Assembly: GCA_003142595.1 (NCBI GenBank)
Contig: PLMU01000003.1
Span: forward strand, 256,501 to 320,500
Length of the DNA: 64,000 bases
Source: Phycisphaerales bacterium
GTDB lineage: Bacteria; Planctomycetota; Phycisphaerae; Sedimentisphaerales; UBA12454
Reading direction: 5' to 3'
A program made the translations under genes and the position numbers. The notes below the pieces were generated by a model that was given only the letters and a program-made list of their open reading frames with translations, searched no databases and was not told where the DNA came from. Shown here in pieces: positions 11,665 to 20,667 of this stretch (the stretch's first letter is position 1; every line of letters starts with the position of its first letter).

Positions 11665-11765
11665 AAGCCATTAATAAGTAGAAATGATGTAAAATTCAAG
11701 GATAAATATAACCCAAATCAGGTGATGGCAGCGGTCGAAAGGCTGAATAAACTGCGGGAAAATTT

Positions 11766-12956
11766 TTACCGCATAGCTTTGAGGTTATCATATTCGGCCT
11801 GGACACTGTTCAAAAAGCTTTGGACTTTCTGCTCGTCTACCGGTACATCATCTCCGAATTTCCTCTTAAGGCCCAGAACAAATTGAGCATCACTTATAAG
11901 GCTTTTCATAGCTTTCATAGCCTGGCCGCGCGATTGAGTAGCCTGAATCTGTTTGACGCCAAGGTCAACGGAAGCATTTATTTTTTCAAGGCTCTTTTCA
12001 ATTCTCTCGTAGAGTTTTCTGGCCTCTTCCATTGTTGTATCGGAAATTATTTTCGCCGAGACAGCGTTGAAATCTGCCAGCAGGTCCTGTCTGTTTGCGT
12101 AGAGTTTGTCGGCCATACCGCATTCCACCGCTTCATTTGCAGTCAGGGTGAGCAATCTGCCGGCTTTGGACCAGGTCTTTACGACTTTTTCATTAGGCTT
12201 TTTATTCATCGCTTCTACAAAAACTCTTTTGCCGTTCTCGTTAACTTCGACGACCTCGATATCTTTGTTCTCCATAGCTTTTGCCAGCGCGGCAGGACGA
12301 TGATGATTATCTGCAAGCGAGGCAAGATAATTTCGCCAGCCTGAGCGCATTTTTTCGCCAATAACATCGCCGAGAACCGTTTTGATTTCCACAGGGTTGC
12401 CGTTCTCATCTATAGTAATTTCTGTCGCGGCGCCAATTACAGTGCCCGGAGCCATAAAGATTTTATTACACGCCAGGGAAACGGCCACTGCACCAGAATA
12501 AGCCCCGCCGGTGGTGCCACCGGTTATATAAGCGTAGATATCGCAGTTTGTTGTTTTTTGAATAGCCGAGCACATTCTAACGGCCAGATCGACCCGGCCG
12601 CCGGTGCAGTCTATTTCGATAAGAATAAAAAGCGGGCCTTTCGACGCGGCGTCTTTTATGGCATTTTCAAAAGCTCTTGTTTCCATTCCAAGAATTATTT
12701 CGCTGGATACCGATATGACCGCAACAGTATTATTTCTGCCGGTTCTGTCACGAGTTACTTTGAATTGACTTAAGTTTAATTTGGTAAGACCTTTTTCAAC
12801 GGTATTAACATCGGACAAGCCGGCAGTTTCATTGCTGGTAGCGTAGCCGTGAAATTTTTCGCCGGTTTGAGGATTTACAAAAGTATCAGCAGTTGCTAAT
12901 TCTGCCGGCAAAAAAATGATTATCAGCAATAGATAAAAAATAATTCTCATACGCAT
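11766..12956 (-). CDS. Secreted ClpP-like (NfeD N-terminal-type) serine protease
   Basis: The protein has 396 residues. A hydrophobic signal segment covers residues 4-22. The ClpP/crotonase-like fold is visible as FILIEIDCTGGRVDLAVRM at about 109-127, the nucleophile region TTGGAYSGAVAVSLACNK (Ser154 is a candidate) and MAPGTVIGAATEI at 168-180, which resembles the NfeD protease signature. Unlike full NfeD proteins it lacks the C-terminal membrane and OB-fold parts. It ends instead in a predicted helical, charged region (about 290-396). Its substrate is unknown, but envelope quality control is plausible. Confidence 0.75.
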   Translation of the reverse strand: MRMRIIFYLLLIIIFLPAELATADTFVNPQTGEKFHGYATSNETAGLSDVNTVEKGLTKLNLSQFKVTRDRTGRNNTVAVISVSSEIILGMETRAFENAIKDAASKGPLFILIEIDCTGGRVDLAVRMCSAIQKTTNCDIYAYITGGTTGGAYSGAVAVSLACNKIFMAPGTVIGAATEITIDENGNPVEIKTVLGDVIGEKMRSGWRNYLASLADNHHRPAALAKAMENKDIEVVEVNENGKRVFVEAMNKKPNEKVVKTWSKAGRLLTLTANEAVECGMADKLYANRQDLLADFNAVSAKIISDTTMEEARKLYERIEKSLEKINASVDLGVKQIQATQSRGQAMKAMKSLISDAQFVLGLKRKFGDDVPVDEQKVQSFLNSVQAEYDNLKAMR

Positions 12957-13004
12957 CCCTCTTTGATTTACGCTCTATATTCTCCGGTGTTCAATTCTTC
13001 TGTT

Positions 13005-13418
13005 TCAGCCCGGGTACATAAATTCCGGCACACGTTTTGGTTTTCCTTTGTCGTCAACACAGGCGAGAATACTTGAACCTTCGGCAAGCAGCAGGCCTAT
13101 GCCGGGCCGAATAAGTTTATAAGAATGTTCAATCCTTGCAGCGGTAATTCTCGAACATTCGGTAGTAAGCTCAAGTTTTTCATCATAATATGCGGGCCTG
13201 CGATATTTGACTAAAAGCTCAGCGACGACCATAAAAAAACCTTCTTTTTCGAGGTCTTTGTAGGCAAGTCCGTTGACGCGGAGAAGTTCGGTTCTGCCAA
13301 GCTCAAAATAGATAGGGAAAACACTGTGGTGAACGACGCCTGCCTGGTCAGTTTCGCAATATCGCGGGATAATAATTATCGTATGTGACTGAATCGTTGT
13401 TTTTTCGGGAAATATCAT
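13005..13418 (-). CDS. YbgC/FadM-type acyl-CoA thioesterase
   Basis: The 137-residue hotdog-fold protein carries the 4-hydroxybenzoyl-CoA thioesterase signature YCETDQAGVVHHSVFPIYFE, with the catalytic Asp and the helix start in place. The length is normal for single-domain members. Such enzymes hydrolyse short- or medium-chain acyl-CoA, and in many bacteria sit with tol-pal genes; that cluster is absent here. It lies 49 bases upstream of the ClpP-like protease gene on the same strand and could share its transcript. Confidence 0.88.
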   Translation of the reverse strand: MIFPEKTTIQSHTIIIIPRYCETDQAGVVHHSVFPIYFELGRTELLRVNGLAYKDLEKEGFFMVVAELLVKYRRPAYYDEKLELTTECSRITAARIEHSYKLIRPGIGLLLAEGSSILACVDDKGKPKRVPEFMYPG

Positions 13419-13681
13419 AATTTTGCCAAAGGTAGCAAATTATTGAGAAAATTCAAGAAACAATAGATAAATTACCCGCAAAGTCAGGTAAAAACAGGTC
13501 TGTTTTTACCTCTAATAGGTTCTGGTAGGTCAAAATAACCATTTAATAAAATTTTTTGTTGAAATTTTTACCTAAATTGACATAATGATGAATATCTGTT
13601 AATATATGTATAGGTAAAGGACGATTTAAAACTGTAAGTATATAAAATCTTTGTAGTTAACTACCTTTTTCTGGAGTGATA
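13419..13681 (+). promoter_or_regulatory. Promoter region with repeated AGGTAA/TTACCT operator-like sites
   Basis: A perfect 12-bp inverted repeat (AGGTAAAAACAG, GT spacer, CTGTTTTTACCT) lies at 13486-13511. A sigma-70-type promoter follows, TTGACA at 13577-13582 and TAATAT at 13600-13605 with 17 bases between. TTTTTACCTAA (about 13566-13575) and AGGTAA (13613-13618) flank the promoter. Four copies of one hexamer around a strong promoter suggest binding of a dimeric regulator, and the first repeat could alternatively be an RNA hairpin. The downstream gene starts at 13682. Confidence 0.6.
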
Positions 13682-13969
13682 ATGAAGAAAATAGTGCTTA
13701 ATATTCTGCTTGCAGCGATATTGGCTGTTTGGACTTTAACTTTAGTCGGTTGCGCCACGGTGGCTAAAACAGCCGGTGGGACAGTTCTGGCAGTGCACAG
13801 CGCGGAAGCTTCGATAATTGGCGGCAATGGAATGGGAGAGACTGAAGCCGAGAGAACGGACGATCATACTCGTCAGTTAAGAGTGGCCGGTTATGAGATG
13901 ATTGATGATGCCGATGCTTGGTGGCAAACGGATAGAGTTAGCAGATTGACTGAATTTTCAGTAAGATAA
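13682..13969 (+). CDS. Small lipoprotein of unknown function
   Basis: The product has 95 residues from the ATG at 13682, which has GGAG six bases upstream; an in-frame GTG two codons earlier is less likely. The N-terminus is a lipoprotein signal peptide, with lipobox LVGC followed by ATVAKTAGGTVLAVHSAEAS. The mature part is short and acidic and ends in a Trp pair, WWQTDRVSRLTEF. No known domain is recognised. It has its own promoter and a repeat-rich upstream region, suggesting regulated expression of an envelope protein. Confidence 0.7.
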   Translation: MKKIVLNILLAAILAVWTLTLVGCATVAKTAGGTVLAVHSAEASIIGGNGMGETEAERTDDHTRQLRVAGYEMIDDADAWWQTDRVSRLTEFSVR

Positions 13970-14026
13970 TTACGGCATAGAAAACTGTGCTGGTCAAAAT
14001 AAGAAGGGATTTGAGGCCGGACGCAA

Positions 14027-14890
14027 TTGGAAGCGATTTTTGAATATTTCAACCGTGTAGCATCGTATAACCCACTGATAGTCTTTATCGAACTTCTACT
14101 TATAGGACTTGTCGTTTACTGGGCTATAGATTTTCTCGAAGGGACCAGAGGAGAAAAACTATTCAGAGGAATAATAATCCTGCTGCTTGCCGGTTCGATG
14201 ATACTCAAACTGCTGATAGGACATTTTGATTTTGAGAGACTTCAATATCTGTACAGCAGTTTTCTAATTTTCGTGTTGATTCTCGCGGCAGTGGCATTTC
14301 AGCCTGAAATAAGAAGAATGCTAATCAGGATAGGAGGCGCCGGCAGCTTCGGCGGCTCATCACATCAACAGCTCACTCAAACAGTTGAGGAAATTATCAT
14401 TGCGGTCAACAACCTTTCCGCAAAGAAAGTCGGGGCGATAATTGTTCTGGAAAGACAAGTGGCGCTGGGTGAATTTATCGAAACCGGAGTAAGAATCGAT
14501 TCTAAGGTCAAAGCCGCGCTGCTGGAAACAATATTTCATCCCGGTTCGGCACTGCATGACCTTGCGGTAATAATACAGGGGGACAGGATTGCCGCGGCGA
14601 GAGTTCAGCTTCCACTGGCGGAAATCGGTTATGTAAAAGGTTCGCTGGGCTCCAGACACAGGGCAGCCGTAGGTATAACCACAGGCAGCGATGCGGTTGT
14701 CATCGTTGTCAGCGAAGAAACCGGAATTATTGGCATAGCTGAAGACGGAAAGCTCGAACAGCATATAACCGAAGATGAATTACGAAAAAGACTGACTAAT
14801 ATACTTGTTGATGCCAGCACATTAGCAGCCAAACTGCGAAAAAATGTAAAAGAAAAAAAAGATTCAGACTCTGTAAATCAGGAAATATAA
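14027..14890 (+). CDS. cdaA: Diadenylate cyclase CdaA (c-di-AMP synthase)
   Basis: The protein has 287 residues from a TTG start. Three N-terminal membrane segments (about 17-35, 45-64, 77-92) precede a DisA_N/DAC domain. Visible motifs are GAIIVLERQ at 137-145, the first catalytic motif at 177-180 and SRHRAA at 209-214, the conserved RHR. It condenses two ATP into cyclic di-AMP. The first motif is HDLA where the family has HDGA (Leu179 for Gly), which is odd. The downstream gene, four bases away, encodes a YbbR-domain protein, the usual CdaA partner; glmM, often third, is absent. Confidence 0.92.
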   Translation: MEAIFEYFNRVASYNPLIVFIELLLIGLVVYWAIDFLEGTRGEKLFRGIIILLLAGSMILKLLIGHFDFERLQYLYSSFLIFVLILAAVAFQPEIRRMLIRIGGAGSFGGSSHQQLTQTVEEIIIAVNNLSAKKVGAIIVLERQVALGEFIETGVRIDSKVKAALLETIFHPGSALHDLAVIIQGDRIAAARVQLPLAEIGYVKGSLGSRHRAAVGITTGSDAVVIVVSEETGIIGIAEDGKLEQHITEDELRKRLTNILVDASTLAAKLRKNVKEKKDSDSVNQEI

Positions 14891-14894
14891 GCAC

Positions 14895-15908
14895 TTGTTT
14901 GCAAAACTGAAAAAAGCTGTTCTTGTAGTTTTTATAACCTGCCTGATATGGGTATGGGCAGATTTGTCTCTTGATAAAGACTTTAACGACCAGAATGTAA
15001 CCATAACCGTCAGTAAAGCCAATCCGCGATTGTGGGCAACAATCGAAGGTAAATCTGAAATACAAGTAAAAGTTGATTTCAGAGGACCTGCCAGAAAAAT
15101 AGGAGATCTTGTCAGCAAAATAGAAGCCGGCAAAGAAAAACTTGATATTGTATTTGATGCTGAGAAACAAAATATGGCGGCCGGAGGCGATTACAGTTTG
15201 CCGGACGTGCGAGGGTTTATTGCTGAAAGCGACAAGATTCGCGATTATGGACTGGCGGTCAAGGCGGTAAGGCCGGACAAACTGCAAAAGATAAAAGTCG
15301 TGGAGCTTAAAGAGAAAACTTTGCCAATCAAATGTGTGGATGAGACAGACACTGAAATACCGGCAGCGAAAATAACACCGGATATCATTACGGTTCTGGT
15401 GCCGGAACAGGTAACCGAGGCAAGAGTGAAGCTGGTCTCACTTGCCGAGAAAAAACAGGCCCGCGGCGGTGTAATAGACAAAAAGCCTTATGTCGAATTT
15501 GTCAAAGATGAGGTAAGATATACCGAGGGTGCAGTCAAGGTTGAGTTGCCGATGATAGGCGAGGATATGAAACAATACACGATACGCGGCACGCTCGGAT
15601 ATATATTCAGCGATAATCTTGCGGGCGGATATAAAGTAGAATTTACCAAGCGGCCTGAAATAGGCAGTATACCGATAATTGCCACAGAAGAAGCAAAAAC
15701 CGCGTATGTAGATAAAGGGTTCGAAGTGCTGCTGGAAATCCAGGACGACGATGTGGGCAAGCCGGAAATAACCCGGCAGGTAATTTATAATTTCCCCATA
15801 CAATATGTCCGCGAAGATAAAATCCGGCTCAAAGGCGAACCAGCCGAGGCGAAATTCAAACTTGTCCCGGTAGGCGACCAGAATCAGCCGCCGGCGAGTG
15901 CGAAATAA
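14895..15908 (+). CDS. cdaR: YbbR-domain CdaR-like regulator of CdaA
   Basis: The 337-residue protein starts at a TTG four bases after cdaA. One N-terminal membrane anchor (about residues 8-25, with VVFITCLIWVWADLS) is followed by repeated extracytoplasmic YbbR-type beta domains, recognisable by segments such as IQVKVDFRGPARKI and ITVLVPEQVTEARVKL. In Firmicutes CdaR binds CdaA and tunes c-di-AMP output. Gene order supports the same role, while effect and sign are inference. The C-terminal tail ends in a Pro/Ala-rich stretch. Confidence 0.82.
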   Translation: MFAKLKKAVLVVFITCLIWVWADLSLDKDFNDQNVTITVSKANPRLWATIEGKSEIQVKVDFRGPARKIGDLVSKIEAGKEKLDIVFDAEKQNMAAGGDYSLPDVRGFIAESDKIRDYGLAVKAVRPDKLQKIKVVELKEKTLPIKCVDETDTEIPAAKITPDIITVLVPEQVTEARVKLVSLAEKKQARGGVIDKKPYVEFVKDEVRYTEGAVKVELPMIGEDMKQYTIRGTLGYIFSDNLAGGYKVEFTKRPEIGSIPIIATEEAKTAYVDKGFEVLLEIQDDDVGKPEITRQVIYNFPIQYVREDKIRLKGEPAEAKFKLVPVGDQNQPPASAK

Positions 15909-15925
15909 ACCACACATTATCGCGT

Positions 15926-17266
15926 TTAATAATTTTTTTGAGGATGTATTTTTTCTCTTCTTGGGCGGATGAATAATCTTATGGGCACTTCGGAAAAGCC
16001 GAGATGGTCGCGAAGTTTGTTAATTAGAAACCGTTTGTATTTTTCGTCGAACAACTCAATTTTGTTGACGAATAAAAGAATGGTAACAGGTTTGGCGGAA
16101 ATCTGTGTGGCATAATAAATTTTCGGCAGACGAGGACTTCTGCTTTTGCCGCCGGTTCTTTCTTCGTTTATCTGTTCGACGGCCTTATTTAAATTCGCCG
16201 TGGAAACTTTTGTTGTCGCCTGCTTATAAAGCTCAGTGGCAAGGTCAAGCACCGCCTGAATGTTTTTACTTTCTGTGGCGGTCGTAAAAGCGATAGGCGC
16301 ATAACTTAAACGCGGCAGAATTTTCGTAAGATACTCGGCGTAATCATCGCTTGAAGCTTTGCCTTTTGCCAGGTCCCATTTGTTTACCACAAGGATGCAG
16401 GCTTTGTATTCCTCTGCAATCATCGCGGCGAGTTTTTTATCAACCTGCGAAATCGGTTCGGTAGCGTCGATTAAAAGGAGTATGACATCCGCCCTGCCGA
16501 TAGATCTTGCGGCTCTAACGTGGCTATAAAATTCAATACTGTTTGCGACACTGCTTTTCTTTCTCATTCCCGCGGTGTCGATGACGATAAAAGTTTTGCC
16601 GTCCTTAACAAAACGGACGTCCACCGCGTCGCGAGTCGTGCCGGGAATTTCGCTGACTATGACACGCTCGGCGCCGACGATGGCGTTTGTGAAAGTACTT
16701 TTGCCGGCGTTGCGTTTACCGACGATGGCCAGCAGCATTTCGACATCCTTGGGTTTTTCGCTAATATGGTCCTTGAGCAATTCGTTTATTTTTTCGACAA
16801 GGAGACTCTGATTGAGATTATTTGCCGCCGAGACGCAAAGGGCGTGGCCGAAACCGAGTCTTGCAAAATCCGCTGCTTCCGGAAACATTACGGCCTCGTC
16901 AGCCTTGTTTGCGACAAGGATAACATTAAGGTCGCTTTTTCGTAACATCAGAGCAATTTTTTTATCAAGCGATGTCAAACCTTCGCGGATATCAACGACA
17001 AACAATACAAGGTCGGCGGAATTCATAGCCAGGCGAATCTGGTTTTCGATGTGCTCCTTGAGCTGGTCGGAATCAACGATTCCGTAGCCGCCGGTGTCGA
17101 TAAGCTCGAAGAAACGATCATTTCTTTCGATAATTGTGCTGACACGGTCTCTTGTTACGCCTGCGGTCGGCTCGACAATGCTTATCATCTCGCCTGCGAT
17201 AGCGTTAAAAAGCGAGCTTTTGCCTACATTAGGTCTTCCAATTATTGCGACTACAGGTAATGCCAT
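15926..17266 (-). CDS. der: Ribosome-associated GTPase Der (EngA)
   Basis: Two tandem GTPase domains are present. The first has GRPNVGKS, DTGG and NKAD; the second has GKRNAGKS, DTAGM and NKWD. A C-terminal KH-like domain ends in IRLFIRPRREKIH. This layout is unique to Der, which acts in 50S subunit maturation. I place the start at the ATG encoding MALPVVAIIG (17266), because that is the family start; a TTG five codons upstream is less likely. It converges with the cdaA-cdaR operon, 17 bases from the end of cdaR. Confidence 0.96.
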   Translation of the reverse strand: MALPVVAIIGRPNVGKSSLFNAIAGEMISIVEPTAGVTRDRVSTIIERNDRFFELIDTGGYGIVDSDQLKEHIENQIRLAMNSADLVLFVVDIREGLTSLDKKIALMLRKSDLNVILVANKADEAVMFPEAADFARLGFGHALCVSAANNLNQSLLVEKINELLKDHISEKPKDVEMLLAIVGKRNAGKSTFTNAIVGAERVIVSEIPGTTRDAVDVRFVKDGKTFIVIDTAGMRKKSSVANSIEFYSHVRAARSIGRADVILLLIDATEPISQVDKKLAAMIAEEYKACILVVNKWDLAKGKASSDDYAEYLTKILPRLSYAPIAFTTATESKNIQAVLDLATELYKQATTKVSTANLNKAVEQINEERTGGKSRSPRLPKIYYATQISAKPVTILLFVNKIELFDEKYKRFLINKLRDHLGFSEVPIRLFIRPRREKIHPQKNY

Positions 17267-17380
17267 TTTGTCCCAAATCAAAATTATATTTCGAATTGAG
17301 GGGATTATAACAGAAATGCAGGTTTATTTAAACAATTAATGAGTCGGCTTACTTTTGTGGTTTTTGCGGTGTGAAAAATA

Positions 17381-17410
17381 AAGGGCAGGCGAGAAGCCTG
17401 CCCTTTTTCT
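17381..17410 (-). terminator. Bidirectional intrinsic terminator
   Basis: The 10-bp stem AAGGGCAGGC / GCCTGCCCTT with a 5-base loop is followed by T-rich tracts on both strands. It lies just beyond the stop codon of the small lipoprotein gene on the minus strand. Confidence 0.85.
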
Positions 17411-17425
17411 GTTTGCCTTTGCGGA

Positions 17426-17629
17426 TTATTTAGCGTTGGCATCCTTCACGGGTGTTTCTGTTTGCTTGATGGTCTGTTTCTTTACGGTTTCAGTGATTGT
17501 TTTGCCATCCTTTTCGGCCTGCTTAGTAGTTACAGTATTTTTGACTTTGGTATCTACATTCTTTTTTTCGCAGCCAAAAGTGACGGCCAGACCAACAACA
17601 ACAATAACTATTAGAATTTTTCGTAACAT
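17426..17629 (-). CDS. Small lysine/threonine-rich lipoprotein
   Basis: The product has 67 residues. A lipoprotein signal peptide ends at VTFGC (Cys20), followed by a charged, low-complexity mature part rich in Lys, Thr, Val and Glu (KQAEKDGKTITETVKKQ). No domain is recognised. The strong terminator directly downstream and the lipobox support a real gene. It could be a short envelope linker or spacer lipoprotein. Confidence 0.65.
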   Translation of the reverse strand: MLRKILIVIVVVGLAVTFGCEKKNVDTKVKNTVTTKQAEKDGKTITETVKKQTIKQTETPVKDANAK

Positions 17630-18040
17630 TTCAAATTCTCCTTAAAAATTGTTTTTTAGTTTTTGCATCCAGATTTATTCAGGATAATTACTTGCTATAT
17701 TGTTCACTTTAAGTGGAATATGTCAACACCTAAATTCCTCTATTAAAACGAGTAGATTACTTTGACTTTTTATTGCAAACAGCGGGCATGGTGTTAATCC
17801 AGTTTGTTTTATGCGGTAAATTAGGATTCGGGCTATTAAAATATGAACCTTTTGCGGTATTAAGTTATATATTGCACCAAAAGGAACATATTTATTTGAA
17901 ATTATTGTTCCGGACAGGCAGGAATATAATTTTTTTATCAACTTTAATATTCATCCATTGAAATATAAAACTTATTCTGCTAAACTCTGTATTCCGGTTT
18001 TGTATGTTTTGCACAGTATCTTACAGGAACAAGGGAGTAT
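17630..18040 (+). other. Intergenic region with weak promoter candidate
   Basis: There is no supported gene between the small lipoprotein and the DUF1015 gene. A sigma-70-like pair, TTGAAA at 17958 and TAAACT at 17981 with 17-base spacing, lies 55 bases before the DUF1015 start and may serve it. The rest is A+T-rich without clear structure. Confidence 0.4.
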
Positions 18041-19339
18041 ATGAAAATAAAAGCATTCAAGGCGTATCGATTTAATCCAGCTGTTGTCGGAGACAACGGC
18101 AAATGCATTGCACCGCCATACGATGTAATTAACCCGACCCAGCAAAAAAAACTCTATGAGCAGAACCCATACAATATTATCAGAGTTATCCTTGGTAAAC
18201 AGGAGCCGACTGATAACGGCCAAAACAATCAATACAGCCGGGCGGCTGAATACCTTAAAGACTGGCTCAAGAAAAACGCTCTGAAACAGGACGATAAAGC
18301 AACAATTTACGCTTATGTTCAAACTTTTCACATCGGCGGGAAGGAAATCAAACGCAGCGGATTTATCTCGCTTGGAAAATTGGCGCAGTTCGGCTCGGGC
18401 GTTCAGCCCCACGAAAAAACTCTGGATGGTCCAAAGGCAGACCGGCTTAAACTTACACAGGCGACAGCGGCGCAATTCGAACTTGTTTTTATACTCTATG
18501 ACGACCCGCAGCAGGTGGCAGATAAAATCATCGATAAGGTCGCGGCAGAAAAAAAGAGTATTATCGAATTTGCCGATGATGACGGAGTAAAGCACAGAAT
18601 ATTTCCTATCGATTTGCCGCAGGATATTAGTCTAATTGAGAAAATGATGGCTCAAAAGGAAGGCCTAATTGCCGATGGTCATCACCGCTATGAAACGGCT
18701 TTGAATTATTACAATTTGACAAAAAATCCGGCGGCACAATGGCTGATGATAGCGTTTGTTAATATGCACAACGAAGGGCTGGTTGTTCTGCCGACGCACA
18801 GGCTTGTAGGAAATTTGAAAAATTACAATACAGATGAGCTGATAAAAAAATTACAGACGAATTTTAAAGTAACCCAGTTCGAATTCAAAGAAGCGAAAGA
18901 AAAAGCACAATCCTTAATGCAGAAAAGAATAGATAAAGCTTTTGCGCAAGGTGAGAATGCTTTTGGAATTTATGACGGAAAAAGTTTTTATTTTATCTCT
19001 TTGAAAAATAAAGACGCCTTAAAGTCTTTGCCGATAAGCGATGCCTCGAAATCGCTCGATGTAGTTGTGCTGCACAAGCTGATTCTTGAAGGCCTGCTTG
19101 GAATTGGAGATGCGCAGCTTGCGGGCGAGGCCAATATCGAGTATATTAAGGATATCGGCGAAGCTGTTGATGAGGCGATTGCAAAGGTTGACAGCGGCGA
19201 AAAGCAGGTTTTGTTCTTTATGAATTCAACAAAGGTTGAGCAGGTAAAAGCCGTCGCGGCGGCAAATGAAAAAATGCCGCAAAAATCAACGTTCTTTTAT
19301 CCGAAGATATTCTCTGGATTAACAATAAATAAACTTTAA
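18041..19339 (+). CDS. DUF1015 family protein
   Basis: The 432-residue protein matches DUF1015 along its length: an N-terminal FKAYRFNPAVVGDNG and APPYDVI, PHEKTLDGPKADRL, and the strongly conserved IADGHHRYETALNY near residue 215. The biochemical role of DUF1015 is not established, but the HHRYE motif suggests an enzyme. RBS GGGAG precedes the ATG. It is 20 bases upstream of a class V aminotransferase. DUF1015 genes are often found with serine or phosphoserine metabolism genes, which points to amino acid metabolism. Confidence 0.9.
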   Translation: MKIKAFKAYRFNPAVVGDNGKCIAPPYDVINPTQQKKLYEQNPYNIIRVILGKQEPTDNGQNNQYSRAAEYLKDWLKKNALKQDDKATIYAYVQTFHIGGKEIKRSGFISLGKLAQFGSGVQPHEKTLDGPKADRLKLTQATAAQFELVFILYDDPQQVADKIIDKVAAEKKSIIEFADDDGVKHRIFPIDLPQDISLIEKMMAQKEGLIADGHHRYETALNYYNLTKNPAAQWLMIAFVNMHNEGLVVLPTHRLVGNLKNYNTDELIKKLQTNFKVTQFEFKEAKEKAQSLMQKRIDKAFAQGENAFGIYDGKSFYFISLKNKDALKSLPISDASKSLDVVVLHKLILEGLLGIGDAQLAGEANIEYIKDIGEAVDEAIAKVDSGEKQVLFFMNSTKVEQVKAVAAANEKMPQKSTFFYPKIFSGLTINKL

Positions 19340-19359
19340 TAATTTTTGGAGGCAATAAA

Positions 19360-20448
19360 ATGGTTGACTGGAAAAATCCGCCGAGGCTGTTTATACCCGG
19401 GCCAGTGCATGTCCTGCCCGATGTATTACAGCAGTTAAGCAGATATACTCTGGGCCACAGGGGCAAAGAGTATGCACAACTGCACAAAGAAACTGTGGAT
19501 ATGCTCAAGCAAATTCTGTTCACAGAGCAGAGCGTCTTTTTGAGCACATCATCCGCGTCAGGCATCTGGGAAGGCGCTATCCGCAATTGCGTTGACAACA
19601 ACGAAACAGTGCTTGCCACGATGTGCGGCGCGTTCAGCGACAAATGGGCCGATGTAGTCAAAAGCTGCGGCAAAAATGTCGAACAGCTTAAGGTCGAATG
19701 GGGCCAGGCAACAACTCCTGAACTGATTGACAAAAAGCTCTCCGAAGGCAAATACTCGGCTATCACTCTTGTTTACAATGAAACCAGCACAGGTTTGACA
19801 AATCCTGTTTACGAAATCAGCGAAATGATGAAGAAGAAATATCCGGATGTGCTGGTATTTGTCGATGCAGTAAGCGCTATGGTCGGCCTGCCTATACATT
19901 TTGATAAACTCGGCTGGGATGTTGTGTTCGCGTCGGTTCAGAAGGCATTTGCGATTCCGCCGGGACTTACGGTTTTCGCGGTAAGCAAACGCGCACTGGA
20001 AAAGAGCAAAAAGGTTCCCGGCCGCGGATATTATTTCGATTTCCAGGAATTCGCAAAGAGCGCAGAAAAAGACCAAACGCCAACCACCCCTGCTATTCCG
20101 CACATTATGGCGCTGAACTATCAATGTCATAAGATTGTTAAGGAAGGAATGGAAAATGTCTGGAAGAGACATAAAGAAATGGGCGATTTTGTAAGAGGCT
20201 GGGCAAAGCAAAAATTCGGTTTGTTCTGCGAAGAAAAATACGCCTCGAATACTTTGACGACAATCAAGAACACAAAGAACATTGTTGTCGGTGATGTTAT
20301 TAAGGCTGTTCAGGCCAAGCATAACACCGCTTTCGGCAACGGCTACGGCAAATTAAAAGACCTGACATTCAGAATCGCGCATATGGGCGATATTACATTG
20401 AAGGATGTCAAGGAAGTCTGCCAGTGGATTGACGATGAAGTAAAATAA
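19360..20448 (+). CDS. Class V aminotransferase (serine/alanine-glyoxylate type)
   Basis: The 362-residue PLP enzyme shows IPGPVHVLPDVLQ at the start, LGHRGKEY, the substrate-site segment STSSASGIWEGAIRN, VFVDAVSAM and the Schiff-base lysine in SVQKAFAIPPG. This is the fold of alanine-glyoxylate, serine-pyruvate and SerC-like transaminases. The exact substrate cannot be read from sequence. With DUF1015 upstream and glyA 3.3 kb away, a role in serine/glycine metabolism is likely. The ATG has a good RBS (GGAGG). A terminator hairpin follows. Confidence 0.88.
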   Translation: MVDWKNPPRLFIPGPVHVLPDVLQQLSRYTLGHRGKEYAQLHKETVDMLKQILFTEQSVFLSTSSASGIWEGAIRNCVDNNETVLATMCGAFSDKWADVVKSCGKNVEQLKVEWGQATTPELIDKKLSEGKYSAITLVYNETSTGLTNPVYEISEMMKKKYPDVLVFVDAVSAMVGLPIHFDKLGWDVVFASVQKAFAIPPGLTVFAVSKRALEKSKKVPGRGYYFDFQEFAKSAEKDQTPTTPAIPHIMALNYQCHKIVKEGMENVWKRHKEMGDFVRGWAKQKFGLFCEEKYASNTLTTIKNTKNIVVGDVIKAVQAKHNTAFGNGYGKLKDLTFRIAHMGDITLKDVKEVCQWIDDEVK

Positions 20449-20473
20449 ACTCCCCTACCGTTCAACACTTTAA

Positions 20474-20500
20474 AAGGCTGGCCAAAAACCGGCCTTTTTT
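20474..20500 (+). terminator. Intrinsic terminator
   Basis: The stem AAGGCTGG / CCGGCCTT, closed by an A-rich loop and followed by TTTTTT, lies 26 bases after the aminotransferase stop codon. Confidence 0.85.
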
Positions 20501-20667
20501 ATTAGACACTGTCATGCGTATGGCACTGAGAGCGGATAGTTGTAGAGAAATCCCTTATATTTGGCGATGGTTAGAGTTGGATACTTTTTGCAGTCGCTTT
20601 CGGTAGGGTTAACCCATTTGTGGGTGACGGTGCTGTGACCGAGTCCAACCTGGCCCAAGGCGACTTT

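Noticed and set aside
17972-18595. 207-codon minus-strand frame opposite the DUF1015 gene
   Set aside because: It lies in the antisense of a clear DUF1015 gene and has no domain features.
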